64,000 nt of DNA. It comes from Pseudodesulfovibrio pelocollis (lineage in GTDB: Bacteria; Desulfobacterota; Desulfovibrionia; Desulfovibrionales; Desulfovibrionaceae). The notes below the pieces were generated by a model that saw only the letters and a list, made by a program, of their open reading frames with translations, made no database searches and was not told the DNA's origin. The stretch spans positions 17,957 through 81,956 of the forward strand of contig NZ_JASTWE010000008.1 in the NCBI RefSeq assembly GCF_030282845.1, written 5' to 3'. The stretch's first letter is position 1. Every line of letters starts with the position of its first letter. The translations under genes were made by a program, and so were the position numbers. Below are positions 57,645 to 64,000 of the stretch, in pieces.

Positions 57645-58427
57645 TCAGATCCTTCTTCCGGGGATACGCCGCAGTCCGAGAAACAATTCGTGCCCGGACT
57701 CGGTGTGGGAGCTGTGCTCAAAGGGGATGGCGATGGGCTCGAAACCTGCTGCGGCGATCATATCCAGCCACACGGTCCTCGGGAACAGGCCCATGACGTG
57801 GCGGTCGTGGATGACTTCGACGGCCCCGGCTTCGTCGCGCAAGAGGAAGGCCATGTCGGTCACGTACATTTCCTTTCCGGTGTCGGAGATCCATCGCCAT
57901 TCAAAGAAGCGCAGGGCGCGTCCTTTTCCGTCGCTGCCGCCGCTTCCGGTGCCCGGCTCAAAGGTCCCGGAGACGTAATCCGGGTCGAACATGGCGACTC
58001 CGCCCGGGGCGGTGTGGGCAAAGGCCGTAGCGATGGTGCTGGCGAGATCGGCTCGCGTTGTCATGTAGCTGACCGCGTCATGCACCAGGACGTTGTCAAA
58101 GGTGCGCCCGAGACGGATGGAGCGCATGTCGCCCAGAATGTGTTCGCACTCCGGGTTCAGTTGGCGGTTGAGCGTCAGCATGGCCGGCTCCAGATCGACG
58201 AGAGTGCAGGCCAGCGTCGCCTTCAAGTAGGCTGCATTGTGGCCGCCGCCGCTGCCGAGATCGAGCAGGGTCCGGGGTGGTAGTTGGCAATGGGTCTCGA
58301 AGAGACGCCGGTAGAAGGCGGCCTCTTCCGCGTAGTCCTCCACCGGGGTCAGGAGCTGATACCAGTCCGCCAGATCGCGGTAGAGCCTGATACCTTGGCC
58401 GGGAGTCGTTTCGAGCTTATCTGACAT
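57645..58427 (-). CDS. SAM-dependent methyltransferase (class I), second
   Basis: A 260-residue methyltransferase with motif I TLLDLGSGGGHNA, LVDLEPAML and a VLVHDAVSYM post-motif stretch. It differs clearly in sequence from its downstream neighbour, so the pair is not a recent duplication. It is the last chromosomal gene before the integrated element. Confidence 0.85.
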   Translation of the reverse strand: MSDKLETTPGQGIRLYRDLADWYQLLTPVEDYAEEAAFYRRLFETHCQLPPRTLLDLGSGGGHNAAYLKATLACTLVDLEPAMLTLNRQLNPECEHILGDMRSIRLGRTFDNVLVHDAVSYMTTRADLASTIATAFAHTAPGGVAMFDPDYVSGTFEPGTGSGGSDGKGRALRFFEWRWISDTGKEMYVTDMAFLLRDEAGAVEVIHDRHVMGLFPRTVWLDMIAAAGFEPIAIPFEHSSHTESGHELFLGLRRIPGRRI

Positions 58428-58652
58428 ATCGACCTCTGGGGATTCCCGACCAACCGGTCCCGGGTGGCGACGGAGCGCCGCTGGAACGATGGCACCGGCT
58501 CTTTCCCGCTTCCCTCGTGTGAGTGAATGCTTTACAGTTCAGCCTACAACAAAACGAGGAAAACAACCAGCCCGTGGCGGGGAACTCATTGCCTGGGAGA
58601 ACATGGGCAAGCGCAGAGAAGGCAGGTCCATCCGTGTCTGGAGGGAAAACGG

Positions 58653-58686
58653 AAAAGGGCCGATACGGTGTCTACCATATCAGCCC
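58653..58686 (-). terminator. Terminator of the former tRNA-Asn transcript
   Basis: Reading leftwards, GGGCTGATA and TATCGGCCC pair (one T-G) around a 12-nt loop, followed by TTTT. It sits 10 bp beyond the CCA end of the tRNA fragment, as expected for the native tRNA gene. Confidence 0.8.
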
Positions 58687-58696
58687 TTGATTTCCT

Positions 58697-58741
58697 TGGC
58701 TCCCCAGCACGGACTTGAACCGCGAACCTAGTGATTAACAG
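58697..58741 (-). other. tRNA-Asn 3' fragment, attachment site (att) of the element
   Basis: The minus strand carries the 3' half of a tRNA. It begins with the anticodon loop CTGTTAA (GTT, Asn). Next are stem TCACT, the variable loop, the T-arm CGCGG-TTCAAGT-CCGTG, acceptor CTGGGGA, G and CCA. The matching 5' half (acceptor TCCCCAG, D-arm) is absent to the right, where element DNA begins. This is the duplicated core left when an element integrates into a tRNA 3' end. The intact tRNA-Asn should lie at the other end of the element. Confidence 0.88.
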
Positions 58742-58805
58742 TAGTGAGAGGGATGGCGCTGCGGCGGGGCCTGCGGGCTTGGTGTGTGCATTTTGTGCGC
58801 AAAAC

Positions 58806-59828
58806 CTATTTTCCCCGACTCAGGTCGATCATGCCGAAGTTGATGGCGGTGAGAGCCTTTTGCAGGTGGTCCTGGGTGGCGTGGGTGTAGATGCTGGCTG
58901 TGGAGGTTTGGGCGTGGCCGAGCATGTCGGCAATGGTGCGCTCCGACTCACCGGCCATGGCCAGGATGGCCCCCAGAGTGTGGCGGAGCGAGTGCAGATG
59001 TAGATGCCCGTACCCGGCCTCTCGCAGGCTTTCCTTGATTTTGTGGGTCACGGTGTCGGGGTGGCCCCATCTGTCGAACACGCGGCATCCTGGGCGTAAA
59101 TCCATGGACTTGAGCACGGCCTTGAACATGGGGTGCATAGGCACCCATTGCACGACCTTGCGCCGTTTCTTCTGCCGCTCGACCCGGATGCGGTTGCCGT
59201 CCATGTCGATGTCGCGCGGGTAAACCAGCCCCAGCAACTCGCAACGGCGCACCCCTGATGCGATGTAGGCCACGGCCATGCGGCGCACGTCCGGGTCTGT
59301 GATCTTGGAAATGTAGTCGCGGGCCTGGGCGGCATCCATGAACCCCGGCTCACTCGCGCCGCCGGGGATTTGCTTCACATGGCGCAGCGGGTTGTGCTTG
59401 ACCATCTTCCAGTCAACGGCCTTGGACAGCACGGCCTTGGCGTGGCGGATGTAGTGATTGATCGTGGACGGCTTGCGGCCCTGCTTGAGCAGGTCGGCGG
59501 TCATGTCGTCCACGGCGCGCTGTCCGAGCGAGCCGAGCCGCACAGACTTCCCGGCATAGTGGATCAGCTTGTCCAGGGCCTTCTTGTTTGCGCGGTAGGT
59601 GTGGATATTCTGCGTCTGCTCGGCCCATGCCAGATATTCATCGGCAAAGGCTCCCAAGGTCGTGTTGCCGCTGCAATCAAGCTGCACGAGGCGACCGGCA
59701 AGAGCCTCCTGCTTGATCTTCTTGAAGAGGCGTTTTGCCTGGGCTTCATCCTTGGTCTTGAGCGACCGCCTGTCATTGCGGCTGAACTCTATATACCAAT
59801 GCCCGGACGGTCGCTGGTAGAGGCGCAT
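58806..59828 (-). CDS. int: Tyrosine-family integrase
   Basis: A 340-residue site-specific recombinase. It has an N-terminal arm-binding domain (WYIEFSRNDRRSLKT), a core-binding SAM-like domain (TLGAFADEYLAWAE), then the catalytic domain. Catalytic residues are Arg in SGVRRCELLG, HxxR in HLHSLRHT, His in MLGHAQ and the nucleophile Tyr in SIYTHAT. It is transcribed towards the attachment site 64 bp away. The ATG at 59828 is chosen because upstream sequence belongs to the preceding gene. Confidence 0.96.
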   Translation of the reverse strand: MRLYQRPSGHWYIEFSRNDRRSLKTKDEAQAKRLFKKIKQEALAGRLVQLDCSGNTTLGAFADEYLAWAEQTQNIHTYRANKKALDKLIHYAGKSVRLGSLGQRAVDDMTADLLKQGRKPSTINHYIRHAKAVLSKAVDWKMVKHNPLRHVKQIPGGASEPGFMDAAQARDYISKITDPDVRRMAVAYIASGVRRCELLGLVYPRDIDMDGNRIRVERQKKRRKVVQWVPMHPMFKAVLKSMDLRPGCRVFDRWGHPDTVTHKIKESLREAGYGHLHLHSLRHTLGAILAMAGESERTIADMLGHAQTSTASIYTHATQDHLQKALTAINFGMIDLSRGK

Positions 59829-59835
59829 GCTGAGT

Positions 59836-60042
59836 CTATAGGCGCAGTTCTTTGAATCGGGCAAGTGTTTCGTTCTCCGTCCGGTTGAAGTATCGGTCGA
59901 TGGATTCCCTGTCGAAACGGCGGTGGCCTCCCTCGGTCTTGTCGGCGTGGATGATCCCCTCGTCTGCGTATTTCCGCAGCGTGTTGTGAGACAGGCCGGA
60001 ATAGACCACGGCTGTCTTGAGGGGGAGCCAACGGGGAAGCAT
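59836..60042 (-). CDS. MerR-type helix-turn-helix, probable excisionase
   Basis: A 68-residue protein consisting of a winged MerR/HTH_17 DNA-binding domain (TAVVYSGLSHNTLRKYADEG, then GGHRRFDRESIDRYF). Proteins of this size beside an integrase usually direct excision or act as regulators. It ends 7 bp before the integrase start. Confidence 0.85.
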   Translation of the reverse strand: MLPRWLPLKTAVVYSGLSHNTLRKYADEGIIHADKTEGGHRRFDRESIDRYFNRTENETLARFKELRL

Positions 60043-60050
60043 GACGGTCT

Positions 60051-60281
60051 TTACCTCCTCACGCCCACCGGCGTGTCCTCCACAATGACTGTCACCCGCC
60101 GCTCAATCACGCGGTGCCCGTGGCACGCCTTGCACGGCTCGTCCTCGGGCGCTCCCCACGCCCTGTCCTCCTCGGGCTCCACGCCATGCCCCTGGCACCG
60201 GGCGCACACCAGCCGCCCATAATGAATGCCGGGCCGGGAGCGCATCAGGAACTCCTGCCGCTCGATCTCGCCGGGGGTCAT
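60051..60281 (-). CDS. Small zinc-finger-like phage protein
   Basis: A 76-residue protein with two DnaJ-type motifs, CARCQGHG and CKACHGHR, separated by an acidic loop. It looks like a minimal DnaJ-type zinc finger without a J-domain. The function is unknown. It overlaps its upstream neighbour by 4 bp. Confidence 0.75.
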   Translation of the reverse strand: MTPGEIERQEFLMRSRPGIHYGRLVCARCQGHGVEPEEDRAWGAPEDEPCKACHGHRVIERRVTVIVEDTPVGVRR

Positions 60282-60511
60282 GCCATCTGCCCCGCCATGT
60301 CATCAACAATCCTGTCCAGGTCGCCAGCCAGGGCCGGATACTCGGCCCGGCACGAGTCCGCATAGGCGCGGATGGCCGGTATGGCGTGAGGGTCGTGCGT
60401 CAGGTCGAGCACGAAATACTCGCAGTTGTGGTGCTTGCCACCCTTCCTGCTGCTACCGTCCGTCCGGCGCACGGCGAATTTCTTGTAGATACCTCTTGTC
60501 TTGTCGCCCAT
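60278..60511 (-). CDS. Small phage protein, unknown
   Basis: A 77-residue protein with no recognisable domain. It has a basic N-terminus and a helical C-terminal half (IPAIRAYADSCRAEYPALA). The ATG at 60511 overlaps the Dam stop by 1 bp; a GTG at 60514 is an alternative. It may be a host-takeover or structural accessory gene. Confidence 0.65.
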   Translation of the reverse strand: MGDKTRGIYKKFAVRRTDGSSRKGGKHHNCEYFVLDLTHDPHAIPAIRAYADSCRAEYPALAGDLDRIVDDMAGQMA

Positions 60512-61338
60512 CACATCACCCCCATCAGCGGCAGCCGCGTCTCCGCAGCCGCCGGGTTGAACCAGAGCGTTTCAACGCGCTCGCGCGCCCCATCGGCAAA
60601 CCAATCCTTGTCGATGGACCGCCAATCGCCGTACAGATCGTCGTAAAGGTCGCAACGATACCCGGAAAGGACGACCTTGCCTTTGACAGCCCGCAGCACA
60701 CCAGCCAGTTCCCTGTGCTGCTCGTCGTCCATTTCGTGGGCGTAGACATCGCCGTTAGAATCCTGGCACCTGGTGGACCGGACATATGGCGGGTCAACGT
60801 AGAAAAGCACGTCCTCGCGATCCAGTGTCGGAATAAGGCCCGCCGCTGGCTTGTTGCGTATGGCCACACCCTGGAGGCGTTCGCAGAACCAATCCAGAGC
60901 GCGAGGGTAGTTCCGCCAATCGTTGGCCGGGCTGGTCCCGGACCGGAAGGACTTGCCGCGAAACCCCGTCCGGTAGGCAGAATTGGAGGAGGCAGACCCG
61001 AAGCCCATGAACGAGCGGATGATGGTCCGCCGTGCCCTCTCAACGGGATCGGCGGCCGGTTCGTAGGCAGCAAAAAATTCAACCTCAGCAAACGGCGTCA
61101 AAGCGATCTGGCGTTTCAGCTCCGCTGCGCTGCCGGGGTCACGCATCACTCGAAACACGTTCACCACCTCGTCGCCCAGGTCGTTGTAGACCTCGGCGTA
61201 AACGCGGGGCTTTTGCAGCAGCACGCTTGCAGCCCCACCGAAGGGCTCGACGTATATCCGGTGGGCCGGAAAATGCTGGATTATCCACGGAGCCAGCTTC
61301 CACTTCCCGCCGTGATACCGCATGATGGGCCGTTTCAC
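60511..61338 (-). CDS. dam: DNA adenine methylase (Dam family)
   Basis: A 275-residue D12-class methyltransferase. It has the SAM motif YVEPFGGAASVLL and the catalytic DPPY motif (FYVDPPYVRS). The N-terminal MRYHGGKWKLAPWI is typical. It probably methylates adenine in a short site such as GATC, protecting phage DNA or regulating phage genes. No cognate restriction gene is adjacent. The GTG start overlaps the preceding stop as GTGA, with GGAGG upstream. Confidence 0.94.
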   Translation of the reverse strand: MKRPIMRYHGGKWKLAPWIIQHFPAHRIYVEPFGGAASVLLQKPRVYAEVYNDLGDEVVNVFRVMRDPGSAAELKRQIALTPFAEVEFFAAYEPAADPVERARRTIIRSFMGFGSASSNSAYRTGFRGKSFRSGTSPANDWRNYPRALDWFCERLQGVAIRNKPAAGLIPTLDREDVLFYVDPPYVRSTRCQDSNGDVYAHEMDDEQHRELAGVLRAVKGKVVLSGYRCDLYDDLYGDWRSIDKDWFADGARERVETLWFNPAAAETRLPLMGVM

Positions 61339-62447
61339 GCCGCCACCTCCACCCCAGGCAGCCGCAGCTGCGTATCCGCCATGTCCGGCACCGCGTTGAA
61401 CTTCGCGGCCAATCCGGGCCGGGCATTGTCGCGCATGTATTGGAGCACGTCGCCCATGCCCAGCTTGGTCATGCAGTAGTCCCACAGCTTCGGGTGGGTC
61501 TGCGCCAGCCGCTGGATGCGGTTCATCCCGGTCTCCATCTGCATGCCAAACAGGCAGAACACGCAGCCCGTGCGCTTGACGCCAGAGGTGTCCAGGCCGT
61601 CAGGAGTCTCCACGATGTCGCCGTAGACATCGGCATACCGCAGGCCGTAGCGCAGGATGTATTCAAGGATGTCTTGGCGCGTCCAAAAGGCCAGCGGCCA
61701 GGAGCGCGGCGACTTGAGGTCAAAGGCGTTGCACCCGTGCTCGGCATAGGCTTTTTCACGCCCTTTGGACTCCTCGGCCAGGATGCCGACGAACTGGACA
61801 CGCCCGGTCTCGCGCTCGTAGCGGTGCATCGGCTCCTTTTTCATGATCCCGCAGCACTCGTCGGAGATTCGGAACGGGGCATCGAGCAGGAACCGCCACT
61901 GCTGCGCCACCTTGAACCCGGCCACCTTCTTGCCAAACCGGTTGATGCCGATGTCGTAGAGGCGATAGATGTTCTGGTTGTTGCCAGTGGGGTTGCGCAG
62001 GACGTTCAGCCCCCGCGCTGTGCGTTTGGAGGCTATGGGCCACCCCTTGTCCTGGACCACCCGATGAAACGGCATCCTGGGCCGCATGACCACCACATTG
62101 TCGGTCCGGGCCACCTGCCGGTTGATCTCCGGGTACTCCAGGCCGGTGTTGCAAAAGACGCGCGGCAGGCCGGGCCGGACGCGTTCAATAATGTCGATCA
62201 TCACCGTGGAGTCCAAGCCGCCGGAATACGAGCTGGCCACATGCCAGTCGAACGCCTCGCCGAATTCCACGATCCGCTCCATGGAGAGCGCAATCTTGTC
62301 ATCCAGCGACATGGCGCGCCGCTGCACCAGGGCATCATACCGCGCCTTGGCCTCGCCGGACTCAACCCGGCTCTGCCACCGCAGTTCATGAGCAGTCGGT
62401 GGCACCGGCACATTGCCCTTGGCGTCAAGCAGTTGGGTATGGGTCAC
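61335..62447 (-). CDS. PAPS-reductase-like PP-loop protein
   Basis: A 370-residue phage PP-loop ATPase of the PAPS reductase/DndC-like superfamily. The ATP loop is SSYSGGLDST. A CNTGLEYPE stretch and cysteines in DECCGIMKK and GCVFCLFGM could bind an Fe-S cluster. The enzyme could thiolate a nucleic acid or make activated sulfur rather than reduce sulfate, but the reaction is unknown. The GTG start at 62447 overlaps the ASCH stop as GTGA. Confidence 0.88.
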   Translation of the reverse strand: MTHTQLLDAKGNVPVPPTAHELRWQSRVESGEAKARYDALVQRRAMSLDDKIALSMERIVEFGEAFDWHVASSYSGGLDSTVMIDIIERVRPGLPRVFCNTGLEYPEINRQVARTDNVVVMRPRMPFHRVVQDKGWPIASKRTARGLNVLRNPTGNNQNIYRLYDIGINRFGKKVAGFKVAQQWRFLLDAPFRISDECCGIMKKEPMHRYERETGRVQFVGILAEESKGREKAYAEHGCNAFDLKSPRSWPLAFWTRQDILEYILRYGLRYADVYGDIVETPDGLDTSGVKRTGCVFCLFGMQMETGMNRIQRLAQTHPKLWDYCMTKLGMGDVLQYMRDNARPGLAAKFNAVPDMADTQLRLPGVEVAA

Positions 62448-63136
62448 GCCGCCACCCCCGGCCACCCCTCCGGCCTACCGCACCGCTCAAACTCGTACAC
62501 CCACACCCACGGATTGGCGTCCCAGCCATAGCCACGCTGGGCATTGATGGAGTCCCACAGCTTTTCAAAAGCCGTATCCGGCCAGCACCACCAATCGTCA
62601 GAATGGACGCTTTCGTCCCAGTGGTAGACGCTTCCCTCGCGGGTTGTGTGAACGAGCAACCCTTCTGCTACTGCATTCTCTTCGGATATGTCCTGCAACA
62701 GCTCCACGCGCACGTCCGTGACGCGCAGGAACAGGCGGGCCGCCCACTTGGGCATGTGAATGGAGGGACACCAAGCTATAGACCCATCAACCCGATGGGA
62801 GCGCCTGGGGAACTCTTTCCCGGGCAGCTCCCCCTTGCCGGTAATGCCCCCGCCAGCGCGGTAGTCAACAGACCACCACGACAGCCCTGGATTGGGTGGA
62901 CACACACTGACAGAGGCAACCTTGGCAGCCTCGCGCACCCAAAGGACGTCCCCTTTTTGGTAGGGGGCATACTCAACCGCCTTCGGGTCACGAATGTTCA
63001 TCACCACGTTCTTCCCGATGGGAAACCGGGTGGCCCTGGCGATGTCCAATTTGATCACCCGCCGCGTCTGCGTCTTGCGCCCGTCAAGAATCGCCCGCAC
63101 CATGGGGCCGGAAAAGAGGATAGGCCTAGCCGCCAT
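62444..63136 (-). CDS. ASCH-like phage protein
   Basis: A 230-residue protein. It begins RPILFSGPMVRAILDG, then KTQTRRVIK, which is the pattern of phage ASCH-type (PUA-like, RNA/nucleotide-binding) proteins. YQKGDVLWVREA and a Trp-rich C-terminal half are typical. The start at 63136 is followed by the conserved beginning. It overlaps its upstream neighbour by 11 bp. Confidence 0.8.
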   Translation of the reverse strand: MAARPILFSGPMVRAILDGRKTQTRRVIKLDIARATRFPIGKNVVMNIRDPKAVEYAPYQKGDVLWVREAAKVASVSVCPPNPGLSWWSVDYRAGGGITGKGELPGKEFPRRSHRVDGSIAWCPSIHMPKWAARLFLRVTDVRVELLQDISEENAVAEGLLVHTTREGSVYHWDESVHSDDWWCWPDTAFEKLWDSINAQRGYGWDANPWVWVYEFERCGRPEGWPGVAA

Positions 63137-64000
63137 GGCGCACCCCCGGAAACTCGTTCCACTCCCGCCCGTCCAGCAGGCGGCCAGCCGCCTTCTTGCC
63201 GACACGGCAGCGGATCGCCGCCCCATAGGGCAACGATTCGCCGTTGAACGCCGCCGCATCCGGGCTATGCACCTGCCCATCGGGCGTGACGGCCACGCAT
63301 TGTTCCGCCATGAGCCGGTAGGGCAGGTCGCCCCATTCCCCCCACTGCTTGAAAAAGAACGGCACCTTGGCCTCCCGGCACTGATCGCGCAACCCCCGCG
63401 CCCACTCCGGGTGCATGGGCCGCGCCCCTGGGCCGGACTCGCCGCCGCAGATGAGCCAGTTTATCCCATATTTTGCTGGGCTATGGCCGCATTCAACCAC
63501 GTTCAGCCATTCCCCTTCGTTCTGTGGCCCAAACCATCCACCCTTGAACGGTCTGAATGGCTTGATCTTCACCGCACCCAGGGCAGGCTCATAGCTCACA
63601 TACCGCACCGCCGCCGGGGTATCGAGCAGCGCAGGGATGCGCTCGTCGGCCATGGCCTGATTCTCGGCCGTGACGCCCAGCCAGACGTTGGGCAAGGGCC
63701 AAGGCTGTTGCCCGTAGGTCTCGCCGTAAACCGCACGCCATGCGTCCCAAACACGGAAGTCACGCTCGCTGTCCACGGGAATCTGAGCTACATCCTCGAA
63801 ATACTCCCGCATCCGCTCGGGTCGCTTGGTCAACACCTGGTAGGTGATGTGCGGCGTGGCTGCCATGACAGAAAACACCCGGTCCAGCCATTCGTCCGGC
63901 ACGGTCGGATGGAACAGGTCCGTCATGGACCCCACAAACACCCGGCACGGCTTGCGCCAGCGCAGCTGGACGGCCAGGGCAGACTCCACCAGAGATGTCC
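63126..64000 (-). CDS. Phage Gp37/Gp68-type protein (DUF5131), 5' end beyond window
   Basis: At least 290 codons are open to the right edge. FVGSMTDLFHPTVPDEWLDRV and LTKRPERM are hallmarks of the DUF5131 (Gp37/Gp68) family, as are NVWLGVTAENQ, CGGESGPGARPMHP and PFFFKQWGEW. The usual N-terminal cysteine-containing IEWTDATWNPxxGC motif must lie upstream and is not visible. Family members are phage-encoded with no settled function and often sit near PAPS-reductase-like genes. Confidence 0.85.
   Translation of the reverse strand, partial: TSLVESALAVQLRWRKPCRVFVGSMTDLFHPTVPDEWLDRVFSVMAATPHITYQVLTKRPERMREYFEDVAQIPVDSERDFRVWDAWRAVYGETYGQQPWPLPNVWLGVTAENQAMADERIPALLDTPAAVRYVSYEPALGAVKIKPFRPFKGGWFGPQNEGEWLNVVECGHSPAKYGINWLICGGESGPGARPMHPEWARGLRDQCREAKVPFFFKQWGEWGDLPYRLMAEQCVAVTPDGQVHSPDAAAFNGESLPYGAAIRCRVGKKAAGRLLDGREWNEFPGVRHGG

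Larger units (their letters stand above)
58428..58805. other. Gene-free junction between chromosome and element
   Basis: The stretch holds no convincing gene. It contains the upstream region of the methyltransferase pair, a leftward terminator, the tRNA-Asn 3' fragment that marks the attachment site, and about 64 bp before the integrase stop. Confidence 0.7.
58697..64000. mobile_element. Prophage or integrative element, integrase end
   Basis: It starts at the tRNA-Asn fragment. From the boundary inward it encodes a tyrosine integrase, a MerR-type excisionase-like protein, two small proteins, Dam, a PAPS-reductase-like protein, an ASCH protein and a Gp37/Gp68-type protein. All are leftward and mostly overlap by 4-11 bp. 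These are typical phage accessory genes. No structural, lysis or repressor genes are visible, so the element type is not settled, and it continues beyond the right edge. Confidence 0.88.

Overview
The window looks like chromosome from a GC-rich, strictly anaerobic, flagellated sulfate reducer of the Desulfovibrio group. The evidence is a DsrC with both C-terminal cysteines, an Rnf complex encoded next to a decaheme cytochrome c, a one-chain pyruvate:ferredoxin oxidoreductase, a polar-type flagellar cluster (flhF/flhG/fliA) and lpxC. The genus is my inference from gene content; no rRNA or marker comparison was possible.

Layout. 0-5.6 kb: a leftward operon, decaheme cytochrome-rnfC-D-G-E-A-B, with rnfB running off the left edge. 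5.7-10.4 kb: small regulatory and membrane genes (PilZ-type protein, thioredoxin-reductase-like protein, SHOCT and HD proteins, response regulator, Tim44-like protein). 10.4-13.4 kb: methyltransferase-YcaO-dsrC. 13.5-18 kb: rpmE-DUF1385-prfA-prmC-lpxC. 18-27.6 kb: leftward flagellar cluster fliR-flhB-flhA-flhF-flhG-fliA-cheY-fliL plus three accessory genes. 27.7-37.6 kb: housekeeping genes (M23 peptidase, TtcA-type enzyme, rpoZ-dnaJ-moaC, hisHF, J-protein, M24 peptidase). 37.6-45.2 kb: iron alcohol dehydrogenase, DsbD, tRNA-Lys and PFOR. 45.4-58.4 kb: an MFS-ApbE fusion, a metallo-beta-lactamase/rhodanese protein, a Na/Pi-type transporter, an ABC-2 export system, a flavin disulfide oxidoreductase and two methyltransferases. 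58.7 kb to the right edge: the integrase end of a prophage or integrative element, bounded by a 3' fragment of tRNA-Asn.

How the parts connect. PFOR makes reduced ferredoxin and Rnf would spend it to build an ion gradient. Several features suggest this Rnf is rewired. RnfC lacks the glycine-rich NADH/FMN loop. RnfD lacks the usual flavinylated threonine. RnfB has gained the start of a GltD/NfnB-like domain, which could carry the pyridine-nucleotide site. A decaheme cytochrome offers an alternative electron outlet. RnfG keeps its flavinylation motif, and the only ApbE flavin transferase visible here is fused to an MFS transporter. These are the most interesting observations, together with the YcaO-dsrC linkage and the packed phage gene cassette (PAPS-reductase-like, Dam, ASCH, Gp37-like).
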